60,022 nt of DNA, taken from Faecalibacterium sp. CAG:74 (GTDB lineage Bacteria > Bacillota > Clostridia > Christensenellales > Aristaeellaceae). The notes under the pieces were generated by a model that saw only the letters and a program-made list of their open reading frames with translations, made no database searches and was not told the origin of the DNA. This document shows positions 32,554 through 40,942 of the stretch, piece after piece. Every line of letters starts with the position of its first letter. Positions within the stretch are counted from its first letter, which is position 1. The position numbers were made by a program, and so were the translations under genes. Location of the stretch: positions 7,017 to 67,038 of the forward strand of contig FR899849.1 of assembly GCA_000437595.1 (NCBI GenBank), read 5' to 3'.

Positions 32554-34461
32554 ATGCGTTATTTTGGCTTTGACCTGGGTGACGGCGAAAGCTGTGTCGC
32601 CCTCTATTCCGACCAGCACATTGCTCCCGTTATCCTCCCCGTTCACGGGCGCAACAGCTTCATCACGGCCCTCGCCCGCTATGACGGTCATCCCGTCGTT
32701 GGCGCACTTGCCAGCGATAACCCCCAGGCTGAAGACCTCCGCGTCTGCTTCAAGCGCAACTTCCGCACCAACAGCGATTTCGTCAACCAGACCGTCGCCG
32801 CCTTCGCAAAAGGCGTCCTGACCGCCCTGCAAGACCATAGCGTCGTCCGCCATATCATGGAGACGGAAGACGTCAGTTTCATTGTGGGCTGTCCGGCGGA
32901 TTGGGCGGACAGCGACCGCACGCGCTATGCGTCCCTGTTGATGGCGGCGGGGCTGCCCAATGTGCGTATCGTGCCAGAATCGCGGGCGGCATTCCTGTCC
33001 GCGTCGACCGCGGAAGAGGACGAAACGCTCCGCCGGGCGCTGATGGACTGCGCGCTGGTGATTGACCTTGGCTCCTCCACCATGGATTTAGCGTATGTCT
33101 GCGACGGCCGGGAGTACGCCGTCAGCACAATGGGCGTGCAGCTGGGCGGCGGTATGCTGGATGAGCTGCTGCTGGAGCAGGCGGTAGACGCGCTGTGCGC
33201 AGAGGAAGCGGAACTTGTGCGGGAAATCCTGCGCGAAAAAAGCGCGTGGAAGAGCCGGATGATGCTGTCCGCGCGGCGGCTCAAGGAACAGTTCTTCACG
33301 CTCGGCACAGGCGAAGAGCTAACGAGACGCGAGACGATTTTCTGCGAAGGGCGGCATGTGCTGAACCTCACCATCAGCGCCGCCATCGTCGAGGAACTGT
33401 GCGAGCGCCCGTCGCCGCTATTGGAGGGTGAATCCTTCCGCAGCCGGATGATGAACTGTCTGCTGATGGCGCAGCAAATGACGGCGCAGCGTCCGCCGAA
33501 GGTCGTCCTGCTGACAGGCGGCGCGTCGCGGATGACGTTCTTCCAGCAGCTTTGCCGTGAGACATTCCCGGACAGCGTGCTGCACGTTTCCGCCACGCCG
33601 GAATTTGACATTGCGCGCGGATTGGCGTACGCGGGGCATGTGGACGAAATGGTCAGGCGGCTGAAGGCGGATGCCGCGGCATATGTGGAAAGCGATGCGG
33701 TGGAGCAGAAGGTGCAGTCCGCTATGCCCGCGCTGACAGAGCAGCTTTCCGACGCAATGGCGCGTCAGCTGACGGACAGCGTGCTCGTGCCGGAATACCG
33801 AAAGTGGCGGCAGGGCGAAACGGCAACACTGGGCGACATGGAAGATGCGTGCCAGAAGCAGGCGGAATCGCTGCTGATGTCACCGGAATGGAGCGCAGCG
33901 CTGTCAGAAGTGGTTTCGCCGTGGCTGGACAACATTCTGATGGACGTGCAGCGTGACCTCAACCGCCTTTGCGAGCAATATGGCGTGGATGTGCAGCGCT
34001 TGCAGATTCGGCAAGCCATGGTGACAACGAGCACTTTGCCGATGCGGGACAATCTGCCGATGCCGGAAATGCCGCTGATGGAGGTGCTGCTGGATATTAT
34101 CGTCGCGATGATGGCGGCGAACCTCTGCGGCGGCGGCGGGATTGCGCTGATTGCGTCCGGTCCGGTGGGGCTGGTCATCGGCGCGGCAATCGGGCTGATT
34201 GCCATGTTCGTCAGCCGTCCTGCGCTGGACAAGCTGACCCGTCCGCTGATGCGGCAGATGAACATCCCCAAACTTCTGCGGAAGACGGCGAATGAACAGC
34301 GGCTGCTCAGCGACAGCAATCAGAAAAAGATGGCGCAGACGATTCGGGATGCGCTGGCAGAGGACGAAGCGCTGCAAGTTGGGCTTTGCACGCAGATTGG
34401 GCAGTGCATTGACGGCGCGATTCTTCGCCTGACGGAAGAAAAGGGCATGGCCGTGGTATAA
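32554..34461 (+). CDS. Hsp70-family protein with a C-terminal hydrophobic domain
   Basis: The 635-residue protein has an Hsp70-type ATPase domain: FGFDLGDGESCVAL (phosphate 1), VGCPADWADSDRTRY, PESRAAFLSA, VIDLGSSTMDLAY (phosphate 2), LGGGMLDELL and LLTGGASRMTFF (adenosine). The usual beta-sandwich substrate domain is absent; instead a helical part of about 230 residues holds a Gly-rich hydrophobic stretch (about 518-555, ANLCGGGGIALIASGPVGLVIGAAIGLIAM) that may insert in the membrane. It belongs to the atypical DnaK-like proteins rather than the housekeeping chaperone. GAGGTGAATT precedes the ATG. It is divergent from the GntR gene and ends in a terminator. Confidence 0.85.
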   Translation: MRYFGFDLGDGESCVALYSDQHIAPVILPVHGRNSFITALARYDGHPVVGALASDNPQAEDLRVCFKRNFRTNSDFVNQTVAAFAKGVLTALQDHSVVRHIMETEDVSFIVGCPADWADSDRTRYASLLMAAGLPNVRIVPESRAAFLSASTAEEDETLRRALMDCALVIDLGSSTMDLAYVCDGREYAVSTMGVQLGGGMLDELLLEQAVDALCAEEAELVREILREKSAWKSRMMLSARRLKEQFFTLGTGEELTRRETIFCEGRHVLNLTISAAIVEELCERPSPLLEGESFRSRMMNCLLMAQQMTAQRPPKVVLLTGGASRMTFFQQLCRETFPDSVLHVSATPEFDIARGLAYAGHVDEMVRRLKADAAAYVESDAVEQKVQSAMPALTEQLSDAMARQLTDSVLVPEYRKWRQGETATLGDMEDACQKQAESLLMSPEWSAALSEVVSPWLDNILMDVQRDLNRLCEQYGVDVQRLQIRQAMVTTSTLPMRDNLPMPEMPLMEVLLDIIVAMMAANLCGGGGIALIASGPVGLVIGAAIGLIAMFVSRPALDKLTRPLMRQMNIPKLLRKTANEQRLLSDSNQKKMAQTIRDALAEDEALQVGLCTQIGQCIDGAILRLTEEKGMAVV

Positions 34462-34467
34462 CAAAAC

Positions 34468-34528
34468 ACCCAGCGGATGGAGGATTATTGTTCCTCCACT
34501 CGCCGGGCGCATTTTTTCTTTTGGGGTG
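34468..34528 (+). terminator. Intrinsic terminator of the Hsp70-like gene
   Basis: CCCAGCGGATGGAGGA pairs with TCCTCCACTCGCCGGG, followed by CGCATTTTTT. Confidence 0.8.
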
Positions 34529-34590
34529 ATTTCCTGCGCTTCCGCTGCCGCTGCAAATTGCGCGGACAGGTCAATCAGCGCCGCCCCTTG

Positions 34591-37500
34591 TCACTTGTGT
34601 CCTGCCGGGCAGTTCTTCCATGCGTACTCAATGGCTTGCTGATGGTAGGTATCCACCTTGCCAGATTCGTGACCCTTCGAATTCGTGAAGTGCATACAAA
34701 TCTGACCCGTCATGTTGTTGTCCGGGATGGTATCGCCGTCGGGGTTGTGCGGCATACCGAACAGGGAGCACGCGAACGTCCTGTTGCCAATGGTAATCAG
34801 GCAGGGACGGCGCTGCCACAGGTTCTTATCCCAGATTTCCTGCGCGTTGCTCACGCCGTAGATCTGGCACAGGCGCGCGGTGTCGGCGGCCGTCACAGGC
34901 TCAATGTCCGCGTGGCTGGAACCCGCCCAGCGGCGCGCCCACCAAACGATGCCCGTCTTCACGTCGTAAATCTTGTAGCTGGCACCCTTCGCCCACAGCT
35001 GCTGGATGCCGCCTGTGTACCAGTCAATCTTCTCTGCCGGGTAGAACTGGAAGTTGTAGTCCGTGTAGTCGTCCGCGCCGGGTTCAACTGTGCCGAACAG
35101 CGCGTGCTGCGTCTGCTTGCCCGCAATGCCATCCACCGTCAAGCCCTTGGCGCTCTGGAAGGCGCGAACCGCCGCCTGAACCGCGGAGGTATACACATTC
35201 GTGACACTGCCGGTATAATAGCCCTGATTGATCAGCTCCTGCACGAGGCGGGTTACAGCGTCGCCTGTCGAGCCAAGGCGCAGGGTCGTATAGGTTGCGC
35301 TCGGCTTCGTGGTGGGACTGCTGCTGGGCGCGGGTGTCGCGGTCGGCAGGGCGCCGCCGTTATTGTTACTCTTGCTTACCATATCGGAGCGGATGTAGCC
35401 TTCCGTGCCGTTGCTCAGGCGGATGAGATACCATGTATAGCTGCCCGCCTTGATATTCTCGGTATAGTACGGGAGCACCGTTCCCTTCTTCACGCGGGTG
35501 AGAATGCTGCTGCCGTTCGCGGTGGCGCGGATGTTCACGCCGTCGCGCGTGGTAACGATGTAGCCCTTCGCCGCGTCAGGCTGAGGCGTTGCCGCGCCGG
35601 GGTTCTTGTTCAGCCACTCCTGATATTCCGCCTGCGTCATCACCTTGACGCAGCTGCCCAGCACCCACACTTCCGTGGAGTTGTAGACAACGCGGTACCA
35701 AGTGGACGTGCCCGCCGTGGTCGTGGCGTTGAATGCCAGCACCGTGCCCGTGCGCACCTTCGCGACGGACTTGCTGTCGCGGCTGGCCGTCTGGCGGAGG
35801 TTGACGTAATCCAGCGTCGTCTGAACATAACTGGTCTGCTGAATGCTGCCCGTAGGCGCGGGCGTTTCCTTCGGGATGCCCTTGCCCGCGAGGTAGCTGG
35901 CTTCCTGCGTGGCAGAGAGCTTGTAGGCGCAGTCGCCGCGCACGAAGCCCGTGTAGCCGTCCGCCGAGACGGGATACCACGTCACGCCGTTGGTGGTGAT
36001 AACTGTGCCAATCAGCGGCCAGACAGACTCGTTCGCCAGCTGGTGGATGGTTTCACCGCCGATGGTGCGGCGCAGATTCGTGCTGGGCTTGGTAATCTGA
36101 ATATAGCCGTAGGTGCTGATGCTCGTGGTCGTGGTCGGCGTGGGCGTCGGCGTGACCGTCACCTGATTGCCGTTCAGGTCGCACGGCACGGCGCAGTCGG
36201 AGCGCACATAGCCGGTCTTGCCGTCGGGCGTGCGGACGCAGAACCACTGGTAGCGCCCGGAGGACACCGTCGCGCCCGCAATGGGGAGAATCAGCCCGAT
36301 GTCATACTGTCCCTGTGACCTGCCCGCGGGGGAAACACGCAGGTTGACACCGGTTTTCGTCAGCTTGACATAGCCGGAATAAACCACAGGGGTCGCGGTA
36401 ACGGAAGGCGCAGCGGTCGCTTCGCCCAGCGGATTGCCGTTCTGGTCGCACACGCGCACGAAGTCGCCGCGGATGTATCCCGCCAGATTGTTGTAGCGGA
36501 CGTAATACCACAGATAACTGCTGCCAGAGGTCTGGACAGGCGCGCCGATGCAGGTCAGCACAACATTGCGCGGAACCTGCACGATGACTTCCCCGCCCGC
36601 GCTCAGGCGCAGGTTGACGCCTGCCGCCGTGGTGATGACGTAGCCGTAAGCGCTGCCGGATGCCGGCGTAGGCGTGGGCGTGTTGATGACGCCGCTGCCC
36701 GCCGTGTATTCCACCACGTCCGAGCGGACATAATAGACTGTGTTGTCCGTGCCGTAATACACCGGATACCAGGTGAAGCCGCCCTTATCCTGCGAAATCC
36801 CAGCGACGGAGAGCGTCGAGCCCTTGCCCTGCCAGAGCGCGCGGGTCGTGCCGTTGGGCGCGTCGCGCAGGTTCGCGGAGTCATACAGCAGCTTCACCGT
36901 GCCGTAGACGGAAGGCTGAGGTGTCGCCGTCACCGCCGCGGTCAGCACACGGATAAAGTTGGACTGGATATAGCCTTCCTGTCCGTTGTAGCGAATCTGA
37001 TACCAGTGATTTTCGTCAATCGTATCCGGAATGGTAAGCAGCGTCACCACCGTACCGCTGTTCAGCTTGCCGATGACCCCAGCGCTCAGGCTTGGCGCAA
37101 CGCGGAAGTTCGTGCCGCTGGCGGTGATTTCACCTGTACCGTAAGTGACTTGAGAGTTCGTCGGAGTGGGCGTAATCATCGAGACAAGCGGGGTCGACGT
37201 TGTACCGCCCATGATGCTGGTATCGAACGGAAAATCGCTGCCGCTGGCAGGCGTGGCGGTCACAAGGGCATCATCCGCCGAAGGCTGAAGCGTGAGCGCG
37301 GGTGTCTGCGCGGGGGCAGGGGTCGCCGTCACATTCACGCGGCCGCTGGCAAGGTACGCCTCTGTTTCCTCCGCCGTCAGCGGACGGAAGAACGACGCGC
37401 GCACATAGCCGATGTAGGTGCGCCCATTGGGGGTCGGATGCGTGCTGTTGACCTTATACCACGTTGTGTCGCCGCGAACGACGGTATCAAGGATTTCGCA

Positions 37501-37728
37501 GACGAATCCCGTATTGATGCGGAACCAGTAGTTCGCGCTCGTGGACGGCTGCTTGCGGACGATAACATCATCCGCCGTTGCCATGCCGTACGCGGCGGCG
37601 GCGGTCGTTCCTTCCGCAGCAGATTCCGCATAGCCCACGTCGGGGACGGCGGCGGGAGTCAGCCCGCAGAGCGTCAGCACGAGGGTCAGCGTCAGGAGAG
37701 TCCGCATCCAATGCCAGCTGTGCTTCAT
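34591..37728 (-). CDS. Secreted wall protein with eight SH3 domains, a peptidoglycan-binding domain and a conserved C-terminal domain
   Basis: The 1045-residue protein has a signal peptide (cut after about residue 35), then eight SH3b repeats of about 66 residues (start residues near 49, 197, 275, 360, 449, 537, 636 and 722), separated by Thr/Pro linkers (ATPTPT), a PG_binding_1 domain (about 815-880; LRLGSTGDAVTRLVQELI) and a C-terminal domain (about 900-1045). The latter carries SHADIEPVT, WQRRPCLITI, LFGMPHNPDGD and GQICMHFTNSKGHESG, an order of His and Cys residues shared with Clostridial wall proteins of unknown activity; hydrolase action is inference. ATG at 37728 follows GAGGTG at 8 bases; its promoter is at 37781-37809. 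Confidence 0.85.
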   Translation of the reverse strand: MKHSWHWMRTLLTLTLVLTLCGLTPAAVPDVGYAESAAEGTTAAAAYGMATADDVIVRKQPSTSANYWFRINTGFVCEILDTVVRGDTTWYKVNSTHPTPNGRTYIGYVRASFFRPLTAEETEAYLASGRVNVTATPAPAQTPALTLQPSADDALVTATPASGSDFPFDTSIMGGTTSTPLVSMITPTPTNSQVTYGTGEITASGTNFRVAPSLSAGVIGKLNSGTVVTLLTIPDTIDENHWYQIRYNGQEGYIQSNFIRVLTAAVTATPQPSVYGTVKLLYDSANLRDAPNGTTRALWQGKGSTLSVAGISQDKGGFTWYPVYYGTDNTVYYVRSDVVEYTAGSGVINTPTPTPASGSAYGYVITTAAGVNLRLSAGGEVIVQVPRNVVLTCIGAPVQTSGSSYLWYYVRYNNLAGYIRGDFVRVCDQNGNPLGEATAAPSVTATPVVYSGYVKLTKTGVNLRVSPAGRSQGQYDIGLILPIAGATVSSGRYQWFCVRTPDGKTGYVRSDCAVPCDLNGNQVTVTPTPTPTTTTSISTYGYIQITKPSTNLRRTIGGETIHQLANESVWPLIGTVITTNGVTWYPVSADGYTGFVRGDCAYKLSATQEASYLAGKGIPKETPAPTGSIQQTSYVQTTLDYVNLRQTASRDSKSVAKVRTGTVLAFNATTTAGTSTWYRVVYNSTEVWVLGSCVKVMTQAEYQEWLNKNPGAATPQPDAAKGYIVTTRDGVNIRATANGSSILTRVKKGTVLPYYTENIKAGSYTWYLIRLSNGTEGYIRSDMVSKSNNNGGALPTATPAPSSSPTTKPSATYTTLRLGSTGDAVTRLVQELINQGYYTGSVTNVYTSAVQAAVRAFQSAKGLTVDGIAGKQTQHALFGTVEPGADDYTDYNFQFYPAEKIDWYTGGIQQLWAKGASYKIYDVKTGIVWWARRWAGSSHADIEPVTAADTARLCQIYGVSNAQEIWDKNLWQRRPCLITIGNRTFACSLFGMPHNPDGDTIPDNNMTGQICMHFTNSKGHESGKVDTYHQQAIEYAWKNCPAGHK

Positions 37729-37780
37729 CAATGGTTCACCTCAAAGTTCGTGCGCCAAGGCGCAAAGATGGTTTGTTAAC

Positions 37781-37809
37781 ATTGTATTACAAATCGAGGG
37801 CGGTGTCAA
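37781..37809 (-). promoter_or_regulatory. Promoter of the eight-SH3 wall protein
   Basis: On the minus strand TTGACA (37804-37809), 17-base spacer, TACAAT (37781-37786). Confidence 0.8.
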
Positions 37810-37904
37810 GCAAACAGGCGGATTATTTACAATTCTCCAGCGCTTGAAAACGCACAGGGAAGATATTCGACTTTGAACGGCGGAAATCCTGCTAAACCCC
37901 TGCG

Positions 37905-37962
37905 TCACACACAGAAGAAGTATGAAAGCATCGTCAGCACCATCGCGCAGAAAGGTCAATCA
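37905..37962. repeat. Degraded copy of the repeat block
   Basis: CACACACAGAAGAAGTATGA ... CACCATCGCGCAGAAAGGTC resembles the block seen at 42.5 kb but with several changes. The rest of the 450-base gap (37732-38180) holds two divergent promoters and nothing else recognisable. Confidence 0.5.
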
Positions 37963-38047
37963 AAAAGCTGCTTGAAACTTTTTTTGCCGTTTGCTGAGAA
38001 ATCGGAAAAAATAGCACCATGAACGCCATGACAGCGCGGAAAATGGC

Positions 38048-38076
38048 TTGACAAGGCACGTTCTTGGCGGTAAAAT
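38048..38076 (+). promoter_or_regulatory. Promoter of prfC
   Basis: TTGACA (38048-38053), 17-base spacer, TAAAAT (38071-38076); the leader would be about 100 bases. Confidence 0.8.
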
Positions 38077-38180
38077 ATCTTTTCGGACATTCTTGTCTTT
38101 TTCGTGCATTTTGCACGTTTTGAGTTGGAAGAAATATCCACTTTCAAGGAGCGACAGACACTTTACGAGGAGGACGATTC

Positions 38181-39800
38181 ATGCTGCCAGCCCACGACAC
38201 GCCGGCTTTCCGGGAGCTGCTCCACCAGCAGGTGGAAAAACGGCGAACCTTTGCCATTATCTCGCACCCGGACGCGGGCAAAACCACGCTGACCGAAAAG
38301 CTGCTGCTGTACGGCGGCGCAATCCGCTCGGCGGGCAGCGTCAAGGCGCGCAAAAGCGATAAGCACGCCACGTCCGACTGGATGGACATCGAGAAGCAGC
38401 GCGGCATCTCGGTCACATCCTCCGCAATGCAGTTTGAGTTTGACGGCTTCCGCATCAACATTCTGGACACACCGGGCCATCAGGACTTCTCTGAGGACAC
38501 CTACCGCGTGCTGGTTGCGGCGGACGCAGCCGTCATGCTGATTGACGCGGCAAAGGGCGTTGAGGCGCAGACCATCAAGCTGTTCAAGGTCTGCCGGATG
38601 CGCAACATCCCGATTTTCACGTTCGTGAACAAAATGGACCGCGCGGCGAAAGACCCCTTCGCGCTGATGGAGGAGCTGGAACAGGTGCTTGGCATCCGCT
38701 CCTGCCCCATCAACTGGCCCATCGGCACGGACGGCGATTTCCAAGGCGTTTACCACCGCGACACAAAGATGGTCGAGCTGTACGCGGGCGGCGACCACGG
38801 CAAGTCGATGGTGCAGAAGACTGACATCGCCATTGACGACCCCGCGCTGGAGCATGTGCTGGCAAAGCACTACCGCGAGCGGCTGGCGGAGGAAATCGAC
38901 CTGCTGGACGAAGCGGGCGACGCTTTCGACCTCGACAAGGTGCGCCGCGGTGAGCTGACGCCGATGTTCTTCGGTTCCGCCGTCACCAACTTCGGCGTTG
39001 AGCCGTTCCTTGAGCGCTTCCTGCAATACACGCCGCCGCCCCTGCCCCGCAAGAGTGACATCGGTGACATTCAGCCCGAAGAGCCGTACTTCTCCGGTTT
39101 CATCTTCAAGATTCAGGCGAACATGAACCCCGCGCACCGCGACCGGCTGGCATTCATGCGCATCGTCTCCGGCGCGTTCGAGAAGGGCATGGAGGTCTGG
39201 CACTCCGGGACGAACAAGACCGTCGCGCTCAAGCAGCCCCAGCAGTTCATGGCGGACGAACGCGAGGCCGTGGAGGAAGCATGGGCGGGCGACATCATCG
39301 GTCTGTTCGACCCCGGCATCTATCAGCTTGGCGATACGCTCTCCGGCGGCCCGAAGCTGCACTACGAGAACATCCCGGTCTTTGCGCCGGAATTCTTCTC
39401 CCGCGTGCGTCCGGCGGATTCCATGAAGCGCAAGCAGTTCCAGAAGGGCATCACCCAGCTGGCGGAAGAGGGCGCCATTCAGACCTTCATCCGCACAGAG
39501 ACGGGGCGCGAAGAATTCATGGTCGGCGTCGTTGGCGTGCTGCAGTTTGAAGTGCTGGAGCACCGGCTGAAAACCGAGTATCAGGTGGACATTGTGATGG
39601 AGTCCATGCCCTTCCGCTTCGTGCGGTGGGTAGTGAGCACGCCCAAGCCCATCGACCAGCTGAAGCTGACATCCACGTCCGGGCGCGCGAAGGACAGCCG
39701 CGACCGCGATGTGCTGCTGTTTGAGAACGAGTGGAGCATCCGCCTTGCCTGCGAGAACAACGCAGGGCTGGAACTGGCGGAAACCGCCAACCGCAAGTAA
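38181..39800 (+). CDS. prfC: Peptide chain release factor 3
   Basis: The 539-residue translational GTPase helps RF1/RF2 leave the ribosome after termination. Seen are the P-loop ISHPDAGKTTLTEKLLLYGG, switch I around KQRGISVTSSAMQF, DTPGHQDFSEDTYR (G3), NKMDR (G4) and the RF3-specific C-terminal part (GVVGVLQFEVLEHRLKTEY, RFVRWV). Length is normal for the family. GAGGAGGACGATTC precedes the ATG. It is a single-gene unit. Confidence 0.95.
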   Translation: MLPAHDTPAFRELLHQQVEKRRTFAIISHPDAGKTTLTEKLLLYGGAIRSAGSVKARKSDKHATSDWMDIEKQRGISVTSSAMQFEFDGFRINILDTPGHQDFSEDTYRVLVAADAAVMLIDAAKGVEAQTIKLFKVCRMRNIPIFTFVNKMDRAAKDPFALMEELEQVLGIRSCPINWPIGTDGDFQGVYHRDTKMVELYAGGDHGKSMVQKTDIAIDDPALEHVLAKHYRERLAEEIDLLDEAGDAFDLDKVRRGELTPMFFGSAVTNFGVEPFLERFLQYTPPPLPRKSDIGDIQPEEPYFSGFIFKIQANMNPAHRDRLAFMRIVSGAFEKGMEVWHSGTNKTVALKQPQQFMADEREAVEEAWAGDIIGLFDPGIYQLGDTLSGGPKLHYENIPVFAPEFFSRVRPADSMKRKQFQKGITQLAEEGAIQTFIRTETGREEFMVGVVGVLQFEVLEHRLKTEYQVDIVMESMPFRFVRWVVSTPKPIDQLKLTSTSGRAKDSRDRDVLLFENEWSIRLACENNAGLELAETANRK

Positions 39801-39804
39801 ACCG

Positions 39805-40110
39805 CGCAGAACTTAACACGCGCATACAGTATGCAGTTGCGCTCAACTCAATCGCGAAAAGGGGAGTCCAGAGGGTCGAAGACCCTTTGGCGGGGTCAAG
39901 GGGCAGCACCACCCTGGTTTCCCCCAATAAACACGCGGAAGAAGTAAGGAGAAGTCACCTGCTCAATCGCGAAAAAGGGAGTCCAGAGGGTCGAAGACCC
40001 TTTGGCGGGGTCAAGCCTTGACCCTGCAAGGGGGAATCCCCCCTTGACCCCTCCGCGCGATTGCGTTGACTTCTTCTTCATACTCCTTCCGCGTGCTGCT
40101 CTTTTGGCTT
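39805..40110. repeat. Dispersed composite repeats, tandem and inverted copies
   Basis: A direct duplication of about 55 bases (39846-39900 and 39961-40015; CAATCGCGAAAA then GGGAGTCCAGAGGGTCGAAG) follows two forward blocks (39816 and 39928); an inverted block (CCGCGCGATTGCGTTGAC ... CTTCCGCGTG) ends at 40098. Several units thus stand head to head in one 330-base gap between convergent genes. Confidence 0.85.
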
Positions 40111-40127
40111 TGCTTCGCCTTTTCCCC

Positions 40128-40622
40128 CTATTTCATCCTGAATTGTTCCTTCGCCGCGCCACACTGGCAATGCGTTATCGCACACGCTATCGCATCCGCC
40201 GCGTCATCCGGCTTCGGTATCTCCTTCATCCCCAAAAGCAGCTTCACCATCTGCTGAATCTGCTTCTTATCTGCCTTCCCATACCCCGTCACCGCCTGCT
40301 TAATCTGCATTGGCGTATACTCATACAGGCTCTCCGTATACTCCGCCGCGCTGATAATCGCCGCGCCGCGCGCCGCCCCAACCATCAGCGCCGTCGTGAC
40401 GTTCCGCGCAAAGAACAGCTCCTCAAACGCCACGTCGTCCGGATGATAGATGTTCACGAGGTCGCGTACACCCAATTGCAGTGCCCGCAAGCGGTGCTGC
40501 ATCGGCACACCCGCCTGCGTTTCCACACAGCCGTAGCCAAGCAGACGCATCCGCGCGCCCTGCGCCTCCACCACGCCCCAGCCCATCAGCGCATAGCCGG
40601 GGTCAATGCCTAAGACAATCAT
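40128..40622 (-). CDS. ruvC: Crossover junction endodeoxyribonuclease RuvC
   Basis: The 164-residue nuclease resolves Holliday junctions as a dimer. The acidic active site is visible: Asp 7 in VLGIDPGYALMGWG, Glu in AFEELFFARN, and the Asp pair in KPDDAADAIACAITH. GGAGGTCGCA precedes the ATG at 40622. In many Clostridia ruvA and ruvB follow ruvC; here a repeat array and a convergent prfC follow instead, so ruvC is separated from ruvAB. Confidence 0.95.
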   Translation of the reverse strand: MIVLGIDPGYALMGWGVVEAQGARMRLLGYGCVETQAGVPMQHRLRALQLGVRDLVNIYHPDDVAFEELFFARNVTTALMVGAARGAAIISAAEYTESLYEYTPMQIKQAVTGYGKADKKQIQQMVKLLLGMKEIPKPDDAADAIACAITHCQCGAAKEQFRMK

Positions 40623-40667
40623 TGCGACCTCCTGTTATATAGATGGCGCTTCCGAACATAAACTCCA

Positions 40668-40748
40668 TCTATTGCAGGGAAGTTTCGCCTCTGCGGAGGC
40701 GACAAGGGGGCATTCCGATTGCCCCCTTGACCCCTTCGGGCGACCTTC
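40668..40748. repeat. Dispersed repeat module
   Basis: ATTGCAGGGAAGTTTCGCCT with the CGCCTCTGCGGAGGCGAC hairpin, then GCCCCCTTGACCCCTTCGGG. Located in the ruvC-xylB divergent gap. Confidence 0.7.
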
Positions 40749-40846
40749 CGTTAAGATAGGATTCTATGTTCGCTCTTTATGATACCGCTTCTTTCGCCCC
40801 GTGTCAACCGAACACGCGAAATTCATTCAACTTCTCCCCGCAAGGC

Positions 40847-40875
40847 TTGACGAATTCGCCGATTCACGGTACAAT
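40847..40875 (+). promoter_or_regulatory. Promoter of xylB
   Basis: TTGACG (40847-40852), 17-base spacer, TACAAT (40870-40875). Confidence 0.75.
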
Positions 40876-40942
40876 GAAGTAGATGGAAACCCCTTTCCCA
40901 TTTTGCACGATTTCGGTACATAAAAAGAGGAGGATTTTTCCG

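Noticed and set aside
34477..36318. A 613-codon plus-strand frame opposite the SH3 wall protein
   Set aside because: It mirrors the repeated SH3 coding sequence and has no plausible domain.
34591..37731. Repeated DNA in the SH3 protein gene as a CRISPR or satellite
   Set aside because: The units are about 66-residue protein domains with diverged codons, not near-identical DNA repeats with spacers.
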